From positions 1-59,046 of the forward strand of contig BJGL01000005.1 in the NCBI GenBank assembly GCA_014190475.1: a stretch of 59,046 nt of DNA, read 5' to 3'. Below are positions 44,322-52,075 of the stretch, in pieces. This DNA comes from Bacteroidota bacterium (GTDB lineage: Bacteria > Bacteroidota > Bacteroidia > Chitinophagales > Chitinophagaceae). The notes under the pieces were generated by a model. That model searched no databases and was not told the DNA's origin. It was given only the letters and a program-made list of their open reading frames with translations. Both the position numbers and the translations under genes were made by a program. Within the stretch, counting starts at the first letter, position 1. Each line of letters begins with the position of its first letter.

Positions 44322-45404
44322 CTAATTAATTACTTCATATCCTTGCGCTCTATGTACTAAGGGAATACAAGGCATATCAATCCCAACAGCGGAAGTACCT
44401 AAGAAAGGAACCCCATTAAACACCCTGGCTGGATTAGAAATACAAAGTGCAACTGCGTCCTGAGTAGAAAACCCCGCCTTAAAAATAAGATTATTGAACG
44501 CACGTAGCATTGTTAATGCTGAGCCACTTAATACCCCATTCGCAACATAATGATCATTATTTAATGTGTGCTGATAGGGCCCTTTATCGCAGCTGGTTAC
44601 AGCATCGGTAATCGTAAATAATCGATTTCCCATTACTTGATAGGAAAGTTTTATAACAGACCAATCAACATGATAACCATCGGGAATGATACTAGCCATT
44701 ACGCTGTTATGAGAAAAAGTAGCCCCCACTAACCCCGGAGCACGATGTTGTAAAGGAGACATCGCATTGAAAAGATGAGTAACTAAAGATACCCCATTTG
44801 AAAAGGCATGATTAGACTGCTCAAAAGTTGCCATGGAATGACCAGCAGAAAGTAGGACATTTGCATTCACCAAGAAATGTAATATTTCTTGCGTACATAC
44901 CTCAGGTGCCAGCGTGATCATCTTGATAATATCTTTGCCCTGTAACAAAAGCTGCTCGACATCTTTCAGCGATGGAACTTTAATGAACTGTGCATCATGC
45001 GCGCCCCTTTTTTCAGGATTTATCCAGGGACCTTCGAGATGCAAACCCAAACACCCTTTGCCTCCTTTTTCCCAATAGTCCTTTACTGCCTTGATACCAC
45101 TTTCGATAGTACTTGGATTATTAGTGGCAATGGTGGGTAAGAAAAAATGAGTTCCCTCTTTTGAAAACTCTTGATACATTAATTCAAGCGTTTCCCAAGA
45201 AGGAAATGCAGAAAACAAATGAGAAGCTGCTCCATATACCTGTAAGTCAATAAAGGAAGGGATCAAAAGGTCAATCTCGGGATAGCTATTTTGATAGGGC
45301 TCAATACTAACAAGTCTATTGTTGCTAAGTGTAACTTCCTGGTTGCTTAGCCACTCATGACCCGTAAAGATTAGTTTAGCTAGAAAACGTTTTTCAACTG
45401 CCAT
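44322..45404 (-). CDS. nagA: N-acetylglucosamine-6-phosphate deacetylase
   Basis: 360 residues of the amidohydrolase superfamily. NagA removes acetate from GlcNAc-6-P, the product of MurQ. Motifs: LLIPSFIDLQVYGAASHLF (about 46-64), GCLGLHLEGPWINPEKRGAHD with the metal-binding Glu (about 117-137), LSAGHSMATFEQ (about 195-206), VTHLFNAMSPLQHRAPGLVGA (about 214-234), PDGYHVDW and ITDAV with the catalytic Asp. The first metal site of some homologues (HxH) is absent, as in the single-metal NagA class. TACCCTTG 14 nt upstream is one mismatch from the -7 box. Confidence 0.93.
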   Translation of the reverse strand: MAVEKRFLAKLIFTGHEWLSNQEVTLSNNRLVSIEPYQNSYPEIDLLIPSFIDLQVYGAASHLFSAFPSWETLELMYQEFSKEGTHFFLPTIATNNPSTIESGIKAVKDYWEKGGKGCLGLHLEGPWINPEKRGAHDAQFIKVPSLKDVEQLLLQGKDIIKMITLAPEVCTQEILHFLVNANVLLSAGHSMATFEQSNHAFSNGVSLVTHLFNAMSPLQHRAPGLVGATFSHNSVMASIIPDGYHVDWSVIKLSYQVMGNRLFTITDAVTSCDKGPYQHTLNNDHYVANGVLSGSALTMLRAFNNLIFKAGFSTQDAVALCISNPARVFNGVPFLGTSAVGIDMPCIPLVHRAQGYEVIN

Positions 45405-45432
45405 GGTGCTTCCAGAACAAGGGTACTTCTTA

Positions 45433-45900
45433 TTATTTTGACTTGCTCAAGGAACGACGAAAGATAAATCGAGTAATGAAAATACCCTCGCCGTCATCTT
45501 TACCTGCATTACTTTCCACAGCTGATGTAACATAGGCAAGTTCCCAACCTTGTTGCGTGAGCGTATTCAGTTTAGAAGTAATGACCGCATCATTGGAAGC
45601 AATATTTCTAAAATTGATACCTCCCAGACTGAAGAAGTTTAAAAGCTTAGTCTCATTGAGCTCATCAATCTTAACATCAGAACGCTTGACGGCACCCTGG
45701 CGTGAATCATTACCATCTTTTCTCTCTGTTGTTAACTCATCTGCGTTAACGGCTCCATTATTCTCAATAATCCGAGATCGACCCAGTCCCATAGGAACAA
45801 TAGACTCAACACTGGTAATAATCTTAAACTCGTATTGTGCTTTAGCCTCTGTGAAAAAAGTTACGATGGCAACAAGCAATAAGAATTTGACGGTTTTCAT
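45433..45900 (-). CDS. Secreted protein of unknown function with a DUF4177-like end
   Basis: 155 residues: signal peptide (1-21, ending TEAKAQ), then a beta-rich domain. The block LNTLTQQGWELAYVTSAVES (about 112-131) followed by ITRFIFRRS resembles the DUF4177 fold (small protein with 'LN-LG-EGWEL' and a C-terminal strand). A charged central insert (about 55-80, DELTTERKDGNDSRQGAVKRSD) is unassigned. It lies 28 nt before nagA on the same strand. Function not known. Confidence 0.75.
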   Translation of the reverse strand: MKTVKFLLLVAIVTFFTEAKAQYEFKIITSVESIVPMGLGRSRIIENNGAVNADELTTERKDGNDSRQGAVKRSDVKIDELNETKLLNFFSLGGINFRNIASNDAVITSKLNTLTQQGWELAYVTSAVESNAGKDDGEGIFITRFIFRRSLSKSK

Positions 45901-45930
45901 AATTGATGATTTTAATTTTTGAAATCAAGG

Positions 45931-46494
45931 TCAAATCTCGGAATTATTCTTCATTAATTGAAATACCACGGCCGCAGCAATCAGTTGGATACAACCCATG
46001 CTCATAAACAGTAAATCAAAAGAATAGTAATAAGCCAACAAGCCGCCCACGGCAAATGCAATTCCAGATACTAATTGTGATTGCCCAGTAGAGAGCCCCC
46101 ATGCATAGGTATCATGGTCTTTAGTTAAACTAGCTGCAAACAAAGCATCCCAAACCGGTGTGCCTATGGCTTCAGCAATACCTAAACCAATTTGTACAAA
46201 AAAAAGTTCGAGGGGTGTTTCAACCAGCAAATAACAAAACGTCAATATTGCGTTTAGCAGGTACCCGATAAAGAGCAATTTCGTTTTATACTTTTTACGA
46301 TTGACTAGCTTTCCTACCAGTATGTAAAAAAGGCCTGTACAAATTAAGTAAGCCGACCATGCCCAAGTAATATCCAGCAAATCTCCCCCAATTCGTTCCG
46401 TGAAAATTGCATAGAGCGGCCCCAGCATTCCTTCGCCAAAATACCAGATATTGGCGCCCCACAGGAGCATTTTAGTTGTTTTGCTGAGTTTCAT
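45931..46494 (-). CDS. Half-length (six-helix) MFS transporter protein
   Basis: 187 residues with six predicted membrane helices (about 9-30, 40-62, 72-91, 95-113, 135-157, 160-180). The loop after helix 2 contains GKLVNRKKYKTK, a variant of MFS motif A, so it corresponds to the N-terminal half of a normal 12-helix transporter. No in-frame or frameshifted second half exists in the flanking 30 and 64 nt. It may be a true short family that dimerises, or a truncated gene. It starts downstream of the 174-residue gene and is followed 30 nt later by the secreted protein. Confidence 0.72.
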   Translation of the reverse strand: MKLSKTTKMLLWGANIWYFGEGMLGPLYAIFTERIGGDLLDITWAWSAYLICTGLFYILVGKLVNRKKYKTKLLFIGYLLNAILTFCYLLVETPLELFFVQIGLGIAEAIGTPVWDALFAASLTKDHDTYAWGLSTGQSQLVSGIAFAVGGLLAYYYSFDLLFMSMGCIQLIAAAVVFQLMKNNSEI

Positions 46495-46558
46495 GTGGAT
46501 GGCTAGCTTTTAACGCTAAGATGTAAGGATTAAGTGAGCGTTTAACTAGCGATGATAT

Positions 46559-47083
46559 TTATATTTTATCTGCTTGTCGTCCTACAAGTTGCCATCCTTT
46601 TTTTCGATTAGCTTTTCGCACCCACCGCTCTGCTACTTTTAAATGATATGTATTTCGCTTGCCTTGCAAGCTAACATCAATGGTTGCGTTAAAAACAAGG
46701 TCCGCATTATTTTTATTATAAGCTTGGGCAGGATTTTGTCCATTGATCGTAAAGCCAAAATCTGCCAGCGTGATGTTCATACTGTCCTCTTTGTAGCTGT
46801 GGTAGATCAGATATCCTGTCTCAATATTCTTTAGTTGTTCTTTTTGGGTCTCAATCCACCCATTACTATGACCATATCGAAGTTGCTTTGAAGTGCGAAA
46901 CTTAATTTTCTTTAAATCGCCCTTCACGAGGGCCTGGTGATATTCCATCGCATTGAGTAGTAGTGATACATAAATTGGCTCAATATTGACAATAGAATCT
47001 AAAAGGATAGGCTTCTGGGCCTTTGCCTTCACTGGGTTCAAAGCCATGAAAAGAAAAAACAAGTAAAGTAAAAAAGTTCTCAT
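46559..47083 (-). CDS. Secreted protein of unknown function, 174 residues
   Basis: A signal peptide (1-22, ending VKAKAQ) is followed by a mature part of about 150 residues with mixed helix and strand: PILLDSIVNIEPIYVSLLLNAMEYHQALVKGDLKK, then KQLRYGHSNGWIETQKEQLKNIETGYL, and strands ending WVRKANRKKGWQLVGRQADKI. The shape is reminiscent of NTF2-like secreted domains (helix, then curved sheet with a 'WVRKANGWQLVGRQ' ending), but this is a guess. It starts just behind the terminator of tRNA-Pro. TAATTTAC 13 nt before the ATG resembles a weak -7. Confidence 0.75.
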   Translation of the reverse strand: MRTFLLYLFFLFMALNPVKAKAQKPILLDSIVNIEPIYVSLLLNAMEYHQALVKGDLKKIKFRTSKQLRYGHSNGWIETQKEQLKNIETGYLIYHSYKEDSMNITLADFGFTINGQNPAQAYNKNNADLVFNATIDVSLQGKRNTYHLKVAERWVRKANRKKGWQLVGRQADKI

Positions 47084-47097
47084 TGGTGGTAAATTAA

Positions 47098-47130
47098 CTA
47101 AAAAGCCCTGACATTAGTCAAGGCTTTTTA
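47098..47130 (-). terminator. Intrinsic terminator after tRNA-Pro
   Basis: On the minus strand GCCTTGAC-TAAT-GTCAGGGC forms an 8-bp stem with one mismatch, followed by TTTTTA, 6 nt after the tRNA. A-runs on both sides mean it could act in both directions. Confidence 0.8.
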
Positions 47131-47135
47131 TTGGG

Positions 47136-47209
47136 TCGGGACGACTAGATTCGAACTAGCGACCCCTTGCACCCCATGCAAGTGCGCTACCGGGCTGCGC
47201 TACGTCCCG
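47136..47209 (-). tRNA. tRNA-Pro (GGG anticodon)
   Basis: On the minus strand the acceptor CGGGACG pairs with CGTCCCG, the D-arm is AGCGCAGCCCGGTAGCGC, the anticodon stem CTTGC/GCAAG encloses ATGGGGT (anticodon GGG), and the T-arm is CTAGTTCGAATCTAG. Discriminator A. CCA is not encoded. Confidence 0.96.
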
Positions 47210-47237
47210 TTCCAAGGGGGAATTTCTCCAGGGGAGG

Positions 47238-47245
47238 CAAATTTA
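47238..47245 (-). promoter_or_regulatory. -7 promoter element for tRNA-Pro
   Basis: TAAATTTG on the minus strand, exact consensus, 28 nt before the tRNA 5' end; no TTTG at the expected distance. Confidence 0.45.
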
Positions 47246-47263
47246 GCGCTATTTTTCGGATTT

Positions 47264-47292
47264 TTTGGATCGGAGAGTAAGCTTTACCTTTG
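47264..47292 (+). promoter_or_regulatory. -33/-7 promoter of the pyrC'-glycosyltransferase operon
   Basis: TTTG (47264-47267), 17-nt spacer, TACCTTTG (47285-47292), then 7 nt to the ATG at 47300. Both elements match the Bacteroidota consensus with the same spacing as the tRNA-His promoter. The implied leader is extremely short. Confidence 0.6.
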
Positions 47293-47299
47293 TCTCTTA

Positions 47300-48565
47300 A
47301 TGAAGCTACTCATTAAGCAAGCCCTTGTTGTTGACCCAAATTCTCCCTATAACAACAAAAAGGTTGATCTTCTTATCGAAGACGGTATCCTCACTAAGAT
47401 TGGAAAAATAGATACAGCTGGTGCTGACAAAACAGTCAGCAGCCCTCACCTATGCATCTCTCCTGGCTGGGTCGATTCATTTGCAAATTTTGCTGACCCG
47501 GGTTACGAACACAAAGAAACATTAGAATCCGGTGCGGCGGCTGCAGCGCAGGGAGGTTTCACGGATGTGCTTATAATACCCAACACGAATCCGGTATTGC
47601 ACAACAAGGCAGGTGTTGAATATATTTTACACAAAAGTCAGTCTCTTCCCACCACCATTCATCCAATTGGGGCAATTACCAAACAAGCGGAGGGAAAAGA
47701 GTTAGCAGAGATGTATGATATGTTCGAAAATGGAGCGGTTGCATTTTCGGATGGACAGCGATGTATTCAATCTGCTGGTCTGCTTATAAAAGCACTTCAA
47801 TACGTCAAAGCCATAGACGCTGTTGTAATTCAAATACCCGACGATTATAGCATTAATCCAAGCGGACTTATTAATGAAGGAATCACTTCAACACAACTCG
47901 GCTTACCTGGCAAACCTGCGATAGCTGAGGAATTAATGGTTGCACGTGATCTTGCTTTATGCAACTACGCTGAATCTAAACTACATCTAACAGGCATTAG
48001 CACTGCTAATTCCTTACAATTAATACAAACGGCCAAGAAAGAATCAGTATCGGTAAGCTGCTCAGTTACTCCCTACCATCTTTTCTATAGCGACGAAGAC
48101 CTTGCCAATTACAATACCAATCTCAAAGTGAATCCGCCTCTTAGAAGTAAGAAAGACAGGGATTCATTAAGAGTGGCTGTTCAAGCGGGGCTGATTGATT
48201 GTATTGCCAGTCACCACCTCCCGCATGAATCAGATAGCAAAATAGTAGAGTTTGAACATGCCCAATACGGAATGATTGGACTTGAAACAGCCTATGCTGT
48301 AACCAACACTTCAATTGAAAATCTTACTCCTCTGCGAACTGCAGAATTATTTTCACTCACCCCCCGTAAAATTTTTGGGTTAGATTCACCCACCATTGAT
48401 ATCAATCAAAGGATTTGCTTTACACTTTTTGATCCAACCATCGAATGGACACCAACAAAAGAAACGTTACAATCTCGTTCATCCAACACGCCGTTCCTTG
48501 GAAAGAAATTGCAAGGAAAAGTAATTGGTACGCTACATCACAACGCGATTAGCCTCTTTGTATGA
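47300..48565 (+). CDS. Dihydroorotase homologue, predicted catalytically inactive (PyrC'-like)
   Basis: 421 residues with the full amidohydrolase/dihydroorotase layout: ISPGWVDSFANFADPGYEHKETLESGAAAAAQGGFTDVLIIPNTNPV matches the class I enzyme. Nearly all metal and substrate residues are changed: the D-x-H-x-H motif is D59-S-F61-A-N63, the substrate Arg of 'HFR-PG' is Ala65, the 'HxED' His is Gln178, the 'HxST' His is Gly232, and 'TDHAPH' reads S-H305-H-L-P-H. Asp151 remains (FSDGQ) but would have no partners. In Pseudomonas, an inactive PyrC' supports aspartate transcarbamoylase; here the neighbours are glycosyltransferases. It starts a five-gene overlapping operon. Confidence 0.85.
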   Translation: MKLLIKQALVVDPNSPYNNKKVDLLIEDGILTKIGKIDTAGADKTVSSPHLCISPGWVDSFANFADPGYEHKETLESGAAAAAQGGFTDVLIIPNTNPVLHNKAGVEYILHKSQSLPTTIHPIGAITKQAEGKELAEMYDMFENGAVAFSDGQRCIQSAGLLIKALQYVKAIDAVVIQIPDDYSINPSGLINEGITSTQLGLPGKPAIAEELMVARDLALCNYAESKLHLTGISTANSLQLIQTAKKESVSVSCSVTPYHLFYSDEDLANYNTNLKVNPPLRSKKDRDSLRVAVQAGLIDCIASHHLPHESDSKIVEFEHAQYGMIGLETAYAVTNTSIENLTPLRTAELFSLTPRKIFGLDSPTIDINQRICFTLFDPTIEWTPTKETLQSRSSNTPFLGKKLQGKVIGTLHHNAISLFV

Positions 48566-49038
48566 ATCTAAAGCGCCTTACCTGGAGTTTTACAACCGCC
48601 TTCCTGATGATGGCTATAAGCTGGTTAGGCTTTTTAAACGATATACCGAATCCAACTACCGCGCAACTTTTGGTATATGGCTTCTATGCGCTCAGCACTT
48701 GGTTCTTACTTTTTTTTAATCGAAGTGAAAGTCAGGCCTTTAAGGACTTTTTCCAGATTGGATTTAGACACTTTATTTTAGTTACCCTACTGATGGCATT
48801 GTTCTCCTATATCTTTATTCAATTACATCCCAACTTGATAGAAGATTCAGCGAAACAGCTACGATTGGCCATTCAAGCTTCAAATAATAGAACGCCGGCC
48901 GAAATTGAAAGAGATGTTAAACTCTTTATTGAAGGATATCCCACTGCGATGGTATCCCGAACAATTTTCGGATATTTGGTAGTAGGGAGTTTGGTTACAG
49001 CCATCAGCTCCTTCTTGCTTACGCTACAAAAGAAATAA
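48562..49038 (+). CDS. DUF4199-family membrane protein
   Basis: 158 residues with four membrane helices (about 6-25, 32-51, 66-87, 130-153) and a long loop (about 90-127) containing AIQASNNRTPAEIERDVKLFIEGYPT, the DUF4199 pattern. Function unknown. It overlaps the preceding gene by ATGA and the following gene by TAATG, so translation of all three is probably coupled. Confidence 0.8.
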   Translation: MNLKRLTWSFTTAFLMMAISWLGFLNDIPNPTTAQLLVYGFYALSTWFLLFFNRSESQAFKDFFQIGFRHFILVTLLMALFSYIFIQLHPNLIEDSAKQLRLAIQASNNRTPAEIERDVKLFIEGYPTAMVSRTIFGYLVVGSLVTAISSFLLTLQKK

Positions 49039-49979
49039 TGGATCTATCCTTAGTCATACCCTTGCTAAATGAAGCTGAGTCACTTCCCGAGTTGACCCAT
49101 TGGATTGAAAAAGTGATGAATGAACATCGATACTCCTATGAGATCATTTATGTGGATGACGGAAGTGAGGACGACTCCTGGCAGGTTATTCAAACACTTC
49201 AGCAAGAAAACCCAAACGTAAAAGGCATAAAGTTTCAACGTAATTATGGTAAGTCTGCGGCACTGCAAGTAGGCTTTACTGCGGCCACTGGAGACATTGT
49301 AGTCACAATGGATGCGGACTTACAAGACTCACCAGAGGAAATTCCGGGACTACGCCATATGATTTTAGAAAAAGGGTATGATCTAGTAAGCGGATGGAAA
49401 AAGGTTCGTTATGATAATACCCTCACTAAAAATATCCCCTCCCGGTTCTTTAATGCCGTTACGCGAAGCATGTCGGGCATTCACTTACATGATTTTAATT
49501 GCGGATTAAAAGCGTACCGAAAAAATGTAGTTAAAAGTATTGAGGTATATGGAGAAATGCATCGTTATATACCCGTACTTGCAAAATGGTCAGGCTTTAA
49601 AAAGATCGGAGAAAAAGTGGTAGAACACCGGCGGCGGAAACATGGCATTTCCAAATTTGGTTGGGATCGCTTTGTTAATGGGTTCCTTGACCTATTATCC
49701 ATATCATTTGTTGGAAAATTTGCCAAACGCCCAATGCACTTTTTTGGCTTATGGGGATCGCTTTGTTTTTTGATTGGATTTTTTGTTGCAGGATTTTTAG
49801 TGCTGTCTAAAATAGTTGACGCGAACTTTGCATTAACCAACAGACCTGGCTTCTATATTGCGCTTACTTTATTGGTAATTGGTATGCAATTATTTTTAGC
49901 TGGATACTTGGGCGAACTTATTGCCCGAAACTCCCCTACTCGCAATCAGTACCTGGTAGAAACTCAAATTGGTTTTTAA
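49038..49979 (+). CDS. Glycosyltransferase family 2, membrane-bound (DPM1/GtrB-like)
   Basis: 313 residues. The GT-A domain has LSLVIPLLNEAESLPEL, the nucleotide-sugar motif YVDDGSEDDSW, FQRNYGKSAALQVGFTAATGDIVVTMDADLQDSPEE with the metal-binding DAD, and KWSGFKKIGEKVVEHRRRKHGISKFGW. Two C-terminal membrane helices (about 236-257 and 272-296) follow, as in enzymes that transfer sugar from a nucleotide donor to polyprenyl phosphate. It probably makes a lipid-linked sugar for surface glycans or lipid modification. Confidence 0.92.
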   Translation: MDLSLVIPLLNEAESLPELTHWIEKVMNEHRYSYEIIYVDDGSEDDSWQVIQTLQQENPNVKGIKFQRNYGKSAALQVGFTAATGDIVVTMDADLQDSPEEIPGLRHMILEKGYDLVSGWKKVRYDNTLTKNIPSRFFNAVTRSMSGIHLHDFNCGLKAYRKNVVKSIEVYGEMHRYIPVLAKWSGFKKIGEKVVEHRRRKHGISKFGWDRFVNGFLDLLSISFVGKFAKRPMHFFGLWGSLCFLIGFFVAGFLVLSKIVDANFALTNRPGFYIALTLLVIGMQLFLAGYLGELIARNSPTRNQYLVETQIGF

Positions 49980-51112
49980 TGTCCGGCATTGTAATCATAG
50001 GTCCGGCGCATCCGCTTCGGGGTGGTGGCATTGTAAGTTTTAATGAACGATTAGCCTACGCCTTTCAAGAAGCAGGTCACCCTTGCGAAATCTGGTCATT
50101 TTCGTTGCAATACCCAGGCTTTTTATTCCCTGGAAAAACGCAGTTTGTAAATACGCCCCCTCCTGCAGGTTTAACAATCCGCACGTTGATTAATTCAATC
50201 AATCCCTTGAATTGGATAAAAGTGGGCTGGCAGCTGAGAAAGAAAAATCCATCATTAATTATTGTACGATTTTGGATTCCCTTTATGGGGCCTTGCCTTG
50301 GCACCATTTTACGATTGGTTAATAAAAGACAAACAAAAGTTATCTGCATTGCAGACAATATAATCCCGCACGAGAAAAGACCCGGCGATCAGCTATTCAC
50401 TCGATATTTTGTAAGAAGTTGTGACGGCTTTGTGACCATGAGTAAATCGGTGTTTAATGACTTAAAAAAAATAGCCCCTGATAAACCCGCAAAACTCACC
50501 GCGCATCCGTTATATGATCAATTTGGTCCTCCGCTACCAAAAAAAATAGCGCGCGAAAAATTAGCCTTAGCAAGCCAGGATAAGATCATTTTGTTCTTTG
50601 GCTTTATCAGACCCTACAAAGGATTAGACCTTTTGCTTACAGCCATGCGGGAGCAACCGCTTCAGTCGATGGATGTAAAATTGCTGATTGCCGGAGAATT
50701 TTATGAGCATGAAAGCCGCTACCACCAGTTAATTCAAGAGTACCAATTACAAAAAAGAGTTATACTCCATACAAATTTTATTCCTGACGAAGAAGTTGGA
50801 CTTTACTTGTCTGCAGCGGATGTAATTGTACAACCCTATAAAACAGCCACACAAAGTGGCGTAACCCCTCTTGCCTATCATTTTGAAAAACCTATGATTG
50901 TTACCAATGTAGGGGGTCTCCCAGAAATGGTACCGCACGAAAAGGCAGGTTTAGTATGCGAACCTACTCCAATAGATCTAGCAAGAAGTATTGAGGCCTT
51001 TTATAAAAAGGATGCCTCCTATTTTACGGCAGGCATACAAGAGGAGAAAAAGAAATACGAATGGTCCACAATGATTGAAACATTATTTACGTTGCATAAA
51101 GAGCTCAAATAA
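49979..51112 (+). CDS. Glycosyltransferase family 4 (GT-B fold)
   Basis: 377 residues without membrane helices. The N-terminus has GPAHPLRGGGIVSFNERLAYAFQEAGH (acceptor domain, with the GG motif); the C-terminal domain has KIILFFGFIRPYKGLDLLLTAM (about 197-218) and SAADVIVQPYKTATQSGVTPLAYHFEKPMIVTNVGGLPEMV (about 278-318), containing the donor-binding region; the usual E-x7-E acidic pair is not obvious (the position reads Q-S-G-V-T-P-L-A-Y). Its start shares TAATG with the upstream stop. It may add a further sugar to the product of the upstream GT2. Confidence 0.9.
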   Translation: MSGIVIIGPAHPLRGGGIVSFNERLAYAFQEAGHPCEIWSFSLQYPGFLFPGKTQFVNTPPPAGLTIRTLINSINPLNWIKVGWQLRKKNPSLIIVRFWIPFMGPCLGTILRLVNKRQTKVICIADNIIPHEKRPGDQLFTRYFVRSCDGFVTMSKSVFNDLKKIAPDKPAKLTAHPLYDQFGPPLPKKIAREKLALASQDKIILFFGFIRPYKGLDLLLTAMREQPLQSMDVKLLIAGEFYEHESRYHQLIQEYQLQKRVILHTNFIPDEEVGLYLSAADVIVQPYKTATQSGVTPLAYHFEKPMIVTNVGGLPEMVPHEKAGLVCEPTPIDLARSIEAFYKKDASYFTAGIQEEKKKYEWSTMIETLFTLHKELK

Positions 51113-52071
51113 TGGCTAACATGCGCTACACCTTACCTCTACTTCTGTTTTTTAATGTCATGGGGATGCTTAGGATTTCGGCGCAAGTAAATCCCAGCCT
51201 TATATCTGCCAGCGCCTTAAAACAATTACAAACCAAAGAGGACACATTAAAAGATTATGCATTTTATCTGACTACGGACAGTTTACCGGAGGAAAGGATG
51301 ATCGCAGATAGTGTTTTTACCCGGACTTTAGTTCGTGCTTTACAAATCCCCCACTCTTTCTATTACCCCTTTGATTCCGTTTTAGGAATTTCAAAAAAAT
51401 ATGCCCCCGATTCCAGTTTTAGAATTATTACTTGGAATCTTCAGTATAACGATTATTATAACCGACAGCGAGGAGCCATACAAATGAATACGAAAGATGG
51501 CAAACTCAAACTATTTCCACTGCGAGATGCCTCAGAATTTACCGACCATCCAGAGGACTCGATACGAACGGCAAAAAATTGGATTGGTGCTCTTTACTAT
51601 AACATCATTAAAAAAGAGGATCAGGGGAAGTCTTTCTACACTCTTTTTGGATTAGATCCCAATAATGCAAAAAGCACGCTCAAATGGATGGAGGTGCTTC
51701 ATTTCAATTCCCAAGGAGAACCCATTTTTGGTGGCCCCTTTTTCAGCTATGAACGAGATAGTCTTCCTAAAAAAACACAGCTACGCATCAGCCTTGAGTA
51801 CAAAAAGAACGCACGAGTGCTTATGGATTATATTCCGGATTTGGATTTGATTTTGGTCGATCATCTTATTTCAGAGAATGATGATGCAGAGAGTCCTTGG
51901 ACCTTAGTACCCGATGGGGATCAGGAGGGCTTTAAATGGGAAAAGGGGAAGTGGATACACATCAACAAGGTATTCACCCAAAAACTACAGGACGGGAAAG
52001 CGCCGCGTGAACAGCCACTCTTTAACCAGCCCGGTCAGGAGAAAATACCAGCTACGAAAAAAGGGAACTAA
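51112..52071 (+). CDS. Secreted protein of unknown function at the operon's end
   Basis: 319 residues with a signal peptide (1-24, ending RISAQV) and no other membrane segment. Repeating beta-rich blocks such as FRIITWNLQYNDYYNRQRGAIQMNTKDGKLKLFPLRD (about 102-138) and NWIGALYYNIIKKEDQGKSFYTLFGLDPNNAKST (about 160-193) suggest a beta-sandwich or porin-like periplasmic protein. Homologues appear confined to Bacteroidota as far as I recall. It shares TAATG with the glycosyltransferase upstream and so should be co-expressed. Confidence 0.8.
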   Translation: MANMRYTLPLLLFFNVMGMLRISAQVNPSLISASALKQLQTKEDTLKDYAFYLTTDSLPEERMIADSVFTRTLVRALQIPHSFYYPFDSVLGISKKYAPDSSFRIITWNLQYNDYYNRQRGAIQMNTKDGKLKLFPLRDASEFTDHPEDSIRTAKNWIGALYYNIIKKEDQGKSFYTLFGLDPNNAKSTLKWMEVLHFNSQGEPIFGGPFFSYERDSLPKKTQLRISLEYKKNARVLMDYIPDLDLILVDHLISENDDAESPWTLVPDGDQEGFKWEKGKWIHINKVFTQKLQDGKAPREQPLFNQPGQEKIPATKKGN

Positions 52072-52075
52072 AGAA

